Shown here one piece after another: positions 1-6,294 of a stretch of 15,109 nt of DNA. The translations under genes were made by a program, and so were the position numbers. This DNA is from Sva-07 sp041686315 (GTDB lineage Bacteria > Actinomycetota > Acidimicrobiia > Acidimicrobiales > Ilumatobacteraceae): NCBI GenBank assembly GCA_041686315.1, contig JAWLEC010000076.1, positions 1 through 15,109 on the forward strand. Direction: 5' to 3'. The notes under the pieces are model-generated. The model made no database searches, had not been told where the DNA came from, and saw only the letters and a program-made list of their open reading frames with translations. Every line of letters begins with the position of its first letter. Position 1 is the first letter of the stretch.

Positions 1-647
1 ATCAACTGCGGGTACGGCACGTTCTGTGCGCCCGTGATGTGTCCGGGCCGTGCGTAGTTGGCCTGTACGCCTGTGAACGACGCCTCGGGCAGCGCATCGA
101 TCACGCAGCTCGCGCCGTCGACCAGAGCCGCCTCGACGTCGTGACGGTCGGCGATCGCCTCGTCACGGCGGTCCTCGCCCGCGAAGGTCGCGGGCGCCAC
201 CCACACCGGCCCCGACTCGGTCGGGCGTCCTTCGGCACGCCAACGCTCGAGACCACCTTCGAGGATCACGCAGCGCACACCGCTGTGATGCAGCGTCCAC
301 CAGGCGCGTGTGCACCACATGGTGCCCAGTCCGAGCGGGCGGTCGAAGGTGCGGCCCGCGATCACCACGGTCGTCTCGCGGGTCACGCCGACCCGGCTCA
401 TCGCCGCCTCGATCTGCTCCATCGGTGGCCACGTCCACGACAGCGACGACGTCGGGTCGCTGAGCTCACCGTGGGTGGACGTGACGTCGAACCAGACGGC
501 ACCGGGGATGTGTTCGGCGAGGTACTCGTCGTGGGCTCGGTTGACCCCTGCATCGTCGAGGAAGCCGGAGACGTCGAGGATCCGTACACCGTCGTCGTCG
601 AGGTGCTCGGCCAACCAGTCGGTGGTGACGAGGAAGCGATCGGACAT
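1..647 (-). CDS. Sulfurtransferase (tandem rhodanese, SseA/TST-like), partial
   Basis: The frame reads from ATG at 647 to the left edge without a stop, giving 215 codons of a protein whose C-terminus lies outside the window. It looks like a two-domain thiosulfate/3-mercaptopyruvate sulfurtransferase, which moves sulfane sulfur to thiol acceptors in the cytoplasm. The first, non-catalytic rhodanese domain covers about residues 6-140 and shows the landmarks HIPGAVWFDV (46-55), TRAWWTLHHSGV (113-124) and ILEGGLERWRAEG (128-140). The second domain starts near residue 150 and reaches GHITGAQNVPYP (202-213), a classic pre-catalytic stretch. The active-site Cys loop would lie about 30-40 residues further on, so activity cannot be judged. 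The start is supported by GAGGA ending 8 nt upstream. The gene diverges from the ABC exporter at 741. Family is secure; donor specificity is not. Confidence 0.88.
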   Translation of the reverse strand, partial: MSDRFLVTTDWLAEHLDDDGVRILDVSGFLDDAGVNRAHDEYLAEHIPGAVWFDVTSTHGELSDPTSSLSWTWPPMEQIEAAMSRVGVTRETTVVIAGRTFDRPLGLGTMWCTRAWWTLHHSGVRCVILEGGLERWRAEGRPTESGPVWVAPATFAGEDRRDEAIADRHDVEAALVDGASCVIDALPEASFTGVQANYARPGHITGAQNVPYPQL

Positions 648-703
648 GCCGTCGATCCTCGCACGGCCGTCAACATCGGGCGCGCATGCCGCCAGATCGT
701 CGT

Positions 704-734
704 TTGTTCACCAGAAAGCGTGACCGGGTAGGAC
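704..734 (+). promoter_or_regulatory. Leaderless promoter of the ABC exporter operon
   Basis: TTGTTC at 704-709 can serve as a -35 and TAGGAC at 729-734 as a -10, with a 19-bp spacer. The -10 ends 6 nt before the ATG at 741, so transcription would begin at or next to the start codon. No Shine-Dalgarno is present. The stretch GGGTAGG is shared with the box in front of the demethylase gene at 2531. Confidence 0.5.
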
Positions 735-740
735 CGGCGC

Positions 741-1652
741 ATGGCCCGGAACACACCGACGCCGGATGACGGCGTCGCGATCCGCACGTCCCAGCTGACG
801 AGACGCTTCGGCGACGAGACCGTCGTCGACTCGATCGATCTCGAGGTGCGGACCGGCGAACTGTTCGGGCTGCTCGGGCCGAACGGCTCGGGCAAGTCGA
901 CGACGCTGCGCATGCTGACCGGATTGATCCGTCCGTCGAGCGGGAGTGTCGACGTGCTCGAGGCGAAGCCGGGCACCACCCCGCAGCGGGTCGGCGCCGT
1001 GATCGAGGAACCTGCGGTGTACCCCTACCTGAGCGGGCGCAAGAACCTCGACCTGCTGGCCCGGCTCGTCGGCGCAGGTTCGGACGCCGTCGAGGAGCAG
1101 TTGGAGACGCTGGGTCTCGCGGACGCGGCCGATCGACCGGCCGGGGGCTATTCGACCGGGATGCGCCAACGACTGGGGATCGCCGCCGCGCTGGTCCACG
1201 ACCCCGACCTGCTGCTCCTCGACGAGCCCAGCGCCGGGCTCGATCCGTCGGGCATGGTGGAGATCCGCGAGCTGCTCGAGCGTCTGGCCGGCGGCAGGCG
1301 GACGATCGTCGTCTCCAGCCACCTCCTGACGGAGATCGACCGGATCTGTGACCGGGTTGCGGTCATCCACCACGGCCGGCTCGTGTTCCAGGGCGAACTC
1401 GACGAGCTCCACAAGGGCGACAGCGAGGAACTGCACGCCCGTCTCCGGCCCCGCGACACCGCCACGAAGGTCCTGGACGACCTCGACATCGGCCATCGCG
1501 ACGACGGCGACGGTCGGTTGGTGATCGGCGCCGGGCCCGATCGCACCCCGGAGATCGTCCGGGCGTTCGTCGACGCCGACGTCGAGGTGTACGAGATCGG
1601 CGAACGGCGCCGATCCCTGGAAGAGGCCTACATGGAGGTGACGTCGTCGTGA
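741..1652 (+). CDS. ABC transporter ATP-binding protein (BcrA/CcmA type)
   Basis: This 303-residue protein is the nucleotide-binding subunit of an ABC-2 type exporter, powering the permease encoded next. Visible motifs are Walker A GPNGSGKST (46-54), the ABC signature region YSTGMRQRL (137-145), Walker B LLLLDEP (157-163) and the H-loop SSHLL (192-196). The Q-loop region reads IEEPAVYPYLSGRKNL (88-103), with Glu where most ABC ATPases have Gln; this IEEPA/IEAPA form is familiar from the bacitracin-exporter (BcrA) and antibiotic/peptide export branch. Residues after about 220 form a typical accessory C-terminal region. Its stop overlaps the permease start by 4 bp (GTGA), so the two are translationally coupled. 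The family is certain. The cargo is unknown; lipid, peptide or antibiotic export are all possible. Confidence 0.95.
   Translation: MARNTPTPDDGVAIRTSQLTRRFGDETVVDSIDLEVRTGELFGLLGPNGSGKSTTLRMLTGLIRPSSGSVDVLEAKPGTTPQRVGAVIEEPAVYPYLSGRKNLDLLARLVGAGSDAVEEQLETLGLADAADRPAGGYSTGMRQRLGIAAALVHDPDLLLLDEPSAGLDPSGMVEIRELLERLAGGRRTIVVSSHLLTEIDRICDRVAVIHHGRLVFQGELDELHKGDSEELHARLRPRDTATKVLDDLDIGHRDDGDGRLVIGAGPDRTPEIVRAFVDADVEVYEIGERRRSLEEAYMEVTSS
1637..1644 (+). promoter_or_regulatory. Shine-Dalgarno deciding the GTG start of the permease
   Basis: A near-perfect GGAGGTGA lies inside the end of the ATPase gene, 4-5 nt before the GTG at 1649. It supports that GTG, which overlaps the upstream TGA, as the real permease start. 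Confidence 0.6.
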
Positions 1653-2491
1653 TCGCTGCGATCCGAGTCGAATACGACAAGCTCGTACGCCGACCGGCGC
1701 TGTGGTGGTCGGCCGTCGCGGCGGCCGCCATGTCGATCGTGTTCGGGTACATGATCCCCTATCTCGTCGGCACCGACGGCGCCGACCCGGGGTCGGCACC
1801 CGGCGAACGGGGCTATTCGGTCCCCTTGGAGACGCTGCTGCCCGAGCAACTGGTGGAGAACGCGATCAGCGGATTTCCCCTGTTCTACCTGGCCCTCGCA
1901 CTCGTGCTCGGCGCGCTCACCTCGGGCAGCGAGTACACGTGGCGGACGATCCGCTCGGTCGTGCTGTGGGGTCCCGGTCGCGTCACGATGCTCGCCGCCA
2001 AGTCGATCGTGCTGGTCGCCGCGGTGGTGATCGTCGCCGTGGCGGCCTTCGCCGCCGGGGCTGCCAGCTCGTGGGTGATCGCCGTCGTCGAGAACGAGTC
2101 GGCCTCACCGCCACCCGTCGCCGAGGTGTTGCGCGGGCTGGGTGCCGCGTGGCTGATCCTCGCCGTCGGTGCCGTGCTGGGTCTGGCCGGTGGCGTGCTG
2201 GCTCGCAGCAGCGGCGCCGTGATCGGGGCCGGGCTCGTGTACCTGTTCGTCGTCGAACTGCTCCTGCGGACGTTCGTGTCGAGGTCGGAGGTGATCGAGG
2301 TGACGGCGAAGGCGCTGCCGGGCACCAACGCCGGCTCCCTCGCCGGGAGCTTCGCCGAGACGACACAGGGGGCACCCGGCGTGAACGACCTGGTCGGCAC
2401 CGGGCAGGCCGTCGCCGTGCTGCTGGCATGGTCGGCGGCGGGCGTCGTCGTGTCGGCGGCCGTGTTCGCCCGCCGTGACGTCCATGCCTGA
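1649..2491 (+). CDS. ABC-2 type transporter permease
   Basis: A 280-residue integral membrane protein and the membrane partner of the preceding ATPase. The N-terminus IRVEYDKLVRRPALWW (5-20) is typical of ABC-2 permeases, with a basic cytoplasmic segment before the first membrane helix. I see about six hydrophobic segments, near residues 20-40, 75-93, 115-140, 160-185, 190-207 and 252-273. A polar loop with Asp/Gly/Pro lies at about 42-70, and SGSEYTWRTIRSVV (92-105) is a motif seen repeatedly in this family between helices two and three. The start is GTG. The gene ends 39 bp before the demethylase gene, which has its own promoter-like box, so the exporter and the demethylase unit need not be one operon. 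Substrate unknown. Confidence 0.9.
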   Translation: MIAAIRVEYDKLVRRPALWWSAVAAAAMSIVFGYMIPYLVGTDGADPGSAPGERGYSVPLETLLPEQLVENAISGFPLFYLALALVLGALTSGSEYTWRTIRSVVLWGPGRVTMLAAKSIVLVAAVVIVAVAAFAAGAASSWVIAVVENESASPPPVAEVLRGLGAAWLILAVGAVLGLAGGVLARSSGAVIGAGLVYLFVVELLLRTFVSRSEVIEVTAKALPGTNAGSLAGSFAETTQGAPGVNDLVGTGQAVAVLLAWSAAGVVVSAAVFARRDVHA

Positions 2492-2499
2492 CCGGTGCG

Positions 2500-2516
2500 C
2501 GATCTCCGGCAGATCG
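2500..2516 (+). promoter_or_regulatory. Inverted repeat, candidate operator of the demethylase operon
   Basis: CGATCT and AGATCG form perfect 6-bp arms around CCGGC. The dyad ends 2 bp before the -10 box TAGGCC at 2519-2524. If transcription begins at the ATG at 2531, it covers about -31 to -15, a position where a bound protein would block RNA polymerase. The repeat is seen directly; operator function is inferred. Confidence 0.4.
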
Positions 2517-2518
2517 GG

Positions 2519-2530
2519 TAGGCCTGGAGG
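2519..2530 (+). promoter_or_regulatory. Leaderless -10 box of the dmdA-like gene
   Basis: TAGGCC at 2519-2524 is followed by 6 nt and ATG. The context GATCGGGTAGGCC closely repeats GACCGGGTAGGAC at 722-734. A purine run, GGAGG, touches the ATG directly, with zero spacing, so it is badly placed as a Shine-Dalgarno. Confidence 0.45.
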
Positions 2531-3640
2531 ATGAGCGTGCAACGAGAGCTGCTGGCCGCCATCGGGCCGAGGGTGCGCGCCTCGCCGTTCTTCGACCGCA
2601 CCGTCGCCCTGGGCCTGCGCACCGTGACGTGTTACAACCACATGTGGCTCCCGATGGGGTACGGCGACCCCGACCTCGAGTACCGCCGCCTCACCACGGG
2701 CGTCACGATGTGGGACGTGGCGGCCCAGCGGCACATCGAGGTACGCGGCGCCGACGCCGACCGGGCCGTGCAGGCCGTGACCGTGGTCGACACGGGTCGG
2801 ATCCCGAGCGGATACGCCCGGTACGCACCCATGGTCGACCACGACGGCCAGCTGGTGAACGACCCGATCCTGCTGCACACGGCCGACGGCACGTGGAGGT
2901 TCTCGATCGCCGACCGCGACATGCGCCTCTGGATCGATGCGACCACCCGCGCCCGCGGGCTGGCGTGCACGGTGCGGGAGCTGGACACCGCCACGTTGGC
3001 CGTCCAGGGGCCGCAGGCCCACGAGGTGACGGCGAAGCTGGGACTCGACGGGACGGCCGAGCTGGACCCGCTGCAGTTCGTCGATGCACACATCGGCGGC
3101 GTGGCGGTGACGGTCTGCAACTCGGGGTGGAGCAACCAGGGCGGGGTAGAGATCTTCGTCGACGACACCGATCGGGCCGGCGACGTCTGGGACGCGGTGT
3201 GGGCCGCAGGCGAGGGGTTCGACATCGGACCGGCCGCGCCCAACCCGTCGGAACGCATCGAGAACGTGCTGCTGTCGTACGGCACCGACACCGGCTACCA
3301 CGCCGACCCCTACGAGCTCGGTCTGGACGACCTCGTCGCCGACGACGTGGATTTCGTGGGACGCGACGCACTGCGACGCATCCGTGCCGACGGGCCACGA
3401 CGCCGGCTGCGTGGCGTCCGGCTCGACGGACCGCGGATGGACACGCTGGCGCGGCCCCATCCCAGCACGCTCGACGGCCGATCGGTGGGAGAACTCCGAG
3501 CTGCGGCGTGGTCGCCGAGATTCGAACAGAACCTCGGCCTGACGCTGCTCGACGCCGCCGTCGAGCCGGGAACCACCATCGAGGTCACCGGTCACGAGAC
3601 GGTCAGCGGTGGCACCGTCGTCGCGCTTCCCTTCACATGA
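2531..3640 (+). CDS. dmdA: DmdA-like THF-dependent demethylase (GcvT family)
   Basis: A 369-residue GcvT-fold protein, probably a dimethylsulfoniopropionate demethylase. DmdA transfers a methyl group from DMSP to tetrahydrofolate, giving 3-methylmercaptopropionate and 5-methyl-THF. From memory of the Pelagibacter DmdA sequence, which is also 369 aa, matches run end to end: MWDVA (60-64), YAPMV followed by LVNDPI, SIADRD, VQGPQA, SGWSNQGGVEIFV, NPSERIENVLLSYG, GELRAAAWSP and the C-terminal LPF. These fit DmdA better than ordinary aminomethyltransferase, and the length excludes the ~470-residue LigM type. The Tyr of the DmdA GGxEIY motif is Phe here, so a related donor is possible. The gene overlaps the MTHFR-like gene by 4 bp (ATGA), which fits a pathway feeding 5-methyl-THF into one-carbon metabolism. 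The superfamily is certain; the DMSP assignment is likely but unproven. Confidence 0.7.
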   Translation: MSVQRELLAAIGPRVRASPFFDRTVALGLRTVTCYNHMWLPMGYGDPDLEYRRLTTGVTMWDVAAQRHIEVRGADADRAVQAVTVVDTGRIPSGYARYAPMVDHDGQLVNDPILLHTADGTWRFSIADRDMRLWIDATTRARGLACTVRELDTATLAVQGPQAHEVTAKLGLDGTAELDPLQFVDAHIGGVAVTVCNSGWSNQGGVEIFVDDTDRAGDVWDAVWAAGEGFDIGPAAPNPSERIENVLLSYGTDTGYHADPYELGLDDLVADDVDFVGRDALRRIRADGPRRRLRGVRLDGPRMDTLARPHPSTLDGRSVGELRAAAWSPRFEQNLGLTLLDAAVEPGTTIEVTGHETVSGGTVVALPFT

Positions 3641-4596
3641 ACCGCGCCGAGCCCGACTGCCCCAAGACGATGGTGTACGGCCCGTGCGGCGGGGTGACCG
3701 ACCACGGGTGCGAGGTGGACGGCCGTCCGTGTCCGTTCGTGACGGCACCGCCGGTGGTGTGGGATCGGGGCTCGATGACACCACGACCGGTCGATCTCCC
3801 GACCGTGGTCGTGGACCTGCGCCCCGAACCGGACGATCCCGACTTCGGCGCCGCCGTCGACGCGCTGTGCGAGGCAGGCGTCGCCGGCCTGATCGGCGAG
3901 CACCTCGACGATCGAACCGGCGTGTCGGGCCCCGACCTCGTGCGCGCCGTCACCGACAGGGGTCTGACCACGATCGCCACCGTCACGTGCCGCGATCGCG
4001 ACGCCGCCGGCTGCCGTGAACAGATCGGCCGGGTGCTGGACGCCGGCGCCTGCGCCGTGCTGTGCGTCACCGGGGACCACCCTGCCGCTCGATTCGGGGT
4101 CGACCACACGGCGGGCTTCGAGCTGGACGGCACGCGGCTGGCCGCGCTGGCGCGCTCGTCGGGCGCCGCGGTCGCGGTCGCCGAGAACCCGGCCAGCGCT
4201 CCGACCGATCGCCGTCCGGCCCGCCTGCTGACCAAGCAGCAGGCCGGCGCCGACCTGGCCGTGCTGAACCATGCCGGCGACGTCGACGATCTCGTGGGAT
4301 TCGCCGATCGGGCCAGAGCGCTCGGTGTCACGGTGCCGCTCGCCGCACCCGTTCCGGTCGTCACCGACCCGGGTTCGCTGCGTGCGCTGACGCAGTTCCC
4401 CGGTGTCCGTCTCCCCGCCGGCTTCACCGCGTCGGAGACCGGGTTCGACGGCGTCGCCGCGGCGATCGAACTCGGGCGGCGCCTCCTGGCCTCGGGCCGC
4501 TTCGATCACCTCGACCTGTCGGGCCGGGCGACCACGGGCGGGCAACGGGAACGCAATCGCCTGATGGCCCGGATCGCGGTCGAGATCATGCGGTGA
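3637..4596 (+). CDS. MTHFR-like protein with N-terminal four-Cys (MetV-type) segment
   Basis: A 319-residue protein. The N-terminal ~45 residues contain CPKTMVYGPCGGV and a CEVDGRPCPF stretch, with C8, C17, C25 and C32. This matches the cysteine signature of the MTHFR_C/MetV zinc- or FeS-type domain, which in acetogens partners the reductase. Residues ~55-295 resemble the methylenetetrahydrofolate reductase barrel: VTCRDRDAAG (116-125), VTGDHP (144-149, with the flavin-side Asp147) and KQQAGADLAVLN (200-211). By my manual alignment to E. coli MetF, catalytic Glu28 is Asp60 and folate-binding Gln183 is Asn211. The probable role is to oxidise 5-methyl-THF made by the upstream demethylase, the reverse of the usual direction. 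The ATG overlaps the upstream TGA and has no Shine-Dalgarno, implying translational coupling. The frame is open back to 2629, but that part is a shadow of the demethylase gene. Confidence 0.82.
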   Translation: MNRAEPDCPKTMVYGPCGGVTDHGCEVDGRPCPFVTAPPVVWDRGSMTPRPVDLPTVVVDLRPEPDDPDFGAAVDALCEAGVAGLIGEHLDDRTGVSGPDLVRAVTDRGLTTIATVTCRDRDAAGCREQIGRVLDAGACAVLCVTGDHPAARFGVDHTAGFELDGTRLAALARSSGAAVAVAENPASAPTDRRPARLLTKQQAGADLAVLNHAGDVDDLVGFADRARALGVTVPLAAPVPVVTDPGSLRALTQFPGVRLPAGFTASETGFDGVAAAIELGRRLLASGRFDHLDLSGRATTGGQRERNRLMARIAVEIMR

Positions 4597-4617
4597 CCGC
4601 GCCCGGCGGCGACGGCG

Positions 4618-5274
4618 TCAGGCCGCGTCCGCCACGATCTCGTCGTGGTCGTCGGCGAGCCCGCTGCGCACCAGTGCGGCGACCAGCCGGGTGAACAGCT
4701 CGACGCCGTCGGTGTGGCGCTCGAGCGCCGCCACGTCACTGCCCAGCCCGAGCCGTTCGGCCGACTCGAGTGCACGGTCGTCGGCATAGGGATACTGCTC
4801 GTCCCAGACGAGTTGGACCTCGCGGCTGAAGATCGATGCACCGACCTGGCCGATGCCCGTGAAGTCCTGCAGGAGTCGGCGTTCCTCGGCCGGGTCGTGG
4901 TCGGCCGCTTCGCGCAACTGGCGGAGGTCCCCGCCGTAGGTGTCGTTCAGCGTCTCGACGGTCTGGGCCAACATCCGTGAGGTGCTCTCGTCGTACCGGG
5001 CGTATCCCGACTCGTTGAGCACCCGGGTGCGCTCCTCCCACGTGGAGTCGGCCATCTTGTCGGGCGTCGTCCACCCGGCGTCTCGCAGGGCACGGGATGC
5101 CCCGACCGCGGCGTCGGCGGAGATCCGGGCACTCAGCAGCAGCGAGAGACAGAGGAGCTGGAACAGCGGCGCCGGCGTGTTCCGGCCCAGGCGGATACCC
5201 GCCTCGGAGGCATAGGTGCGGCCGTGACGGCGCAGGAGTGCGTCGACGATCTGGTCCTGGTCGGGTTGGGCCAT
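4618..5274 (-). CDS. HhH-GPD family DNA glycosylase (endonuclease III-like, FeS-less)
   Basis: A 218-residue protein resembling the endonuclease III superfamily of base-excision repair. FQLLCLSLLLSAR (38-50) matches the helix ending in LSAQ in Nth. The helix-hairpin-helix is LLQDFTGIGQVGASIF (134-149), and the following ADDRALE (164-170) supplies the conserved Asp. Two standard features are missing. The Nth catalytic lysine position (LPGVGRKTA) reads FTGIGQVGA, and the C-terminal four-Cys iron-sulfur loop is absent: the only Cys in the protein is C42. It may therefore be a monofunctional glycosylase, or a family member with another role. GAGGAG ending about 6 nt before the ATG supports the start. 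It ends 21 bp from the convergent MTHFR-like gene; I see no clear terminator there. Confidence 0.75.
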   Translation of the reverse strand: MAQPDQDQIVDALLRRHGRTYASEAGIRLGRNTPAPLFQLLCLSLLLSARISADAAVGASRALRDAGWTTPDKMADSTWEERTRVLNESGYARYDESTSRMLAQTVETLNDTYGGDLRQLREAADHDPAEERRLLQDFTGIGQVGASIFSREVQLVWDEQYPYADDRALESAERLGLGSDVAALERHTDGVELFTRLVAALVRSGLADDHDEIVADAA

Positions 5275-5341
5275 CGGGCTGCTCCTCTGCTCGCTCCGCG
5301 TGAGGTTGCCCGGCGAGGCGAGGCGGCGAAACCCGGCCTGT

Positions 5342-5623
5342 TCACGAGACGGTGCGCTGGGCCTTCGACTGGGCGCCGAACCAGCTGCCGATGTCCACCA
5401 GGAACGCGAAGGCGACGATCACCCAACCGAAGCCGTTGATCGGGTCGCCCCACTGGTCCATCAGCACGTAGGCAAGGGTGGTGTAGGGCAGGAAGAGCCA
5501 CCCGGCGAAGCCGATCCAGAAGCTGTCGAAGGCGGTGTCGTTCCAGTCCGAGAACATCTCCAACAGCACGATCGTGAACCGGGGGAACACCGCACCGAGG
5601 AGAACGACGAGACAGCCGCACAT
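5342..5623 (-). CDS. Small conserved membrane protein, function unknown
   Basis: A 93-residue protein. I chose the internal ATG at 5623 because the upstream part of the frame is Arg/Ser/Pro-rich shadow sequence and because a good -10 box, TACGAT, ends 6 nt before this ATG. It starts with a Cys-containing hydrophobic segment (MCGCLVVLLGAVFP, 1-14). Two more hydrophobic stretches follow, near 35-53 (FWIGFAGWLFLPYTTLAYVL region) and 62-82. The layout resembles small actinobacterial proteins of about 80-100 aa with a PRF/PRV motif after helix one and an FLP-TTL-YV motif in helix two. No enzymatic motif is visible. It lies 67 bp upstream of the glycosylase on the same strand, but that gene has its own Shine-Dalgarno. 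Confidence 0.75.
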   Translation of the reverse strand: MCGCLVVLLGAVFPRFTIVLLEMFSDWNDTAFDSFWIGFAGWLFLPYTTLAYVLMDQWGDPINGFGWVIVAFAFLVDIGSWFGAQSKAQRTVS

Positions 5624-5635
5624 GCTCGCATCGTA
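5624..5635 (-). promoter_or_regulatory. Leaderless -10 box of the small membrane protein
   Basis: Read on the minus strand, TACGAT occupies 5635-5630 and is followed by 6 nt and the ATG at 5623. There is no Shine-Dalgarno. This is the best TANNNT match among the leaderless-type boxes here. Confidence 0.5.
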
Positions 5636-5708
5636 GGCGCCGCTGCCGGACGGGTAGGCCGGCAGGTGAGTGGAGACGCACCCGGGCGGTGTTGCCGAGG
5701 TCGCGCGC

Positions 5709-6158
5709 TCAGGAATCGTCGCCCTGTTCGGCGTCCGACGAGGACGCATCGATCGCCTCGGATCCGCCCGACCCGCCGCCGACGCTGATCTTGCGCTGCT
5801 TCGACTTCTCCGACACCGGGATCGTGACGGTGAGCACCCCATTGGCGACATTCGCCTCGAGGCCCTCGATGTCGAGCGTGTCGCCGAGCATCAGCTGACG
5901 GCTGAACGATCCGTGAGGGCGCTCGGCAGCGACGATGTCCTGGTCGCCGTCGCCCCACGGGCGATCGACGGTGACGGTCAGCTCGTTCTTCTCGACCGTG
6001 ACGTCGATGTGGTCGCTGTCGATGCCGGGGACGTCGAAGTCGATCACGACGTGGTCGTCCTCGCGGATCGCGTCGAACAGCAGCATGGTCCGGGCCGGTC
6101 GGCGGGCCTCCTCGGTGAGTCGCTCGAATTCCTGGAACGGATCGAAACGCAACAGCAT
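5709..6158 (-). CDS. Hsp20/alpha-crystallin small heat-shock protein
   Basis: A 149-residue ATP-independent holdase chaperone that binds unfolding proteins in the cytoplasm. The short N-terminal arm MLLRFDPFQEFERLTEEA (1-18) is typical of actinobacterial Hsp20. The alpha-crystallin domain spans about 33-127, with VIDFDVPGIDSDHIDVTVE (38-56) and the signature ANGVLTVTIP (105-114). It ends in KISV (123-126), an I-x-V motif like the oligomerising I-x-I, followed by an acidic Gly/Ser tail. The start is fixed by a strong AGGAGG about 6 nt upstream; the frame continues further upstream, but only as shadow sequence. Tandem 13-bp repeats sit 16-51 bp upstream of the start and may be regulatory. No HspR-type CTTGAGT/ACTCAAG box is seen. 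Confidence 0.92.
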   Translation of the reverse strand: MLLRFDPFQEFERLTEEARRPARTMLLFDAIREDDHVVIDFDVPGIDSDHIDVTVEKNELTVTVDRPWGDGDQDIVAAERPHGSFSRQLMLGDTLDIEGLEANVANGVLTVTIPVSEKSKQRKISVGGGSGGSEAIDASSSDAEQGDDS

Positions 6159-6164
6159 GACTTC

Positions 6165-6170
6165 CTCCTC
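6165..6170 (-). promoter_or_regulatory. Shine-Dalgarno fixing the hsp20 start
   Basis: Minus-strand reading gives GAGGAGGAAGTC directly before ATG, an essentially ideal ribosome binding site. It excludes longer versions of this open frame. Confidence 0.7.
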
Positions 6171-6173
6171 GTC

Positions 6174-6209
6174 GGATGTGCATGGTGGATGTTCGTGGTG
6201 GATGTTCGT
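6174..6209. repeat. Three 10-bp units at 13-bp spacing upstream of hsp20
   Basis: GGATGTGCAT at 6174-6183 and GGATGTTCGT at 6187-6196 and 6200-6209 recur every 13 bp; the last two units are identical over the full 13 bp (GGTGGATGTTCGT). A decayed fourth unit may follow at 6213. The repeats lie in the leader of hsp20, in the 136-bp gap (6159-6294) between hsp20 and putA, which holds nothing else I can recognise. Confidence 0.6.
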
Positions 6210-6294
6210 GGTGAGGTGTCGGTACCCACCCTCATCGCGATCCATGCTCGGGAATCCGATTTTCGAGGAGCGACTCGCCGGGGAGCTCCGCAGT

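Noticed and set aside
39..731. Long plus-strand open frame antisense to the sulfurtransferase gene
   Set aside because: It has low-complexity Arg/Gly/Val composition and no domain; the opposite strand encodes a clear rhodanese. Long antisense frames are expected at this GC content.
741..2491. ABC transporter as the DMSP uptake system for the demethylase
   Set aside because: It has exporter-type (BcrA/ABC-2) architecture and no substrate-binding protein; it is also separated from the demethylase gene by its own promoter-like site.
2629..3636. Possible N-terminal extension of the MTHFR-like protein
   Set aside because: It is Arg-rich out-of-frame sequence inside the demethylase gene; the ATGA overlap at 3637 and the Cys motif right after it give a convincing start.
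2105..3784. Minus-strand frame of over 500 codons opposite the permease and demethylase genes
   Set aside because: Its translation is Arg/His/Pro/Gly-rich with no family resemblance, while both plus-strand genes are well supported.
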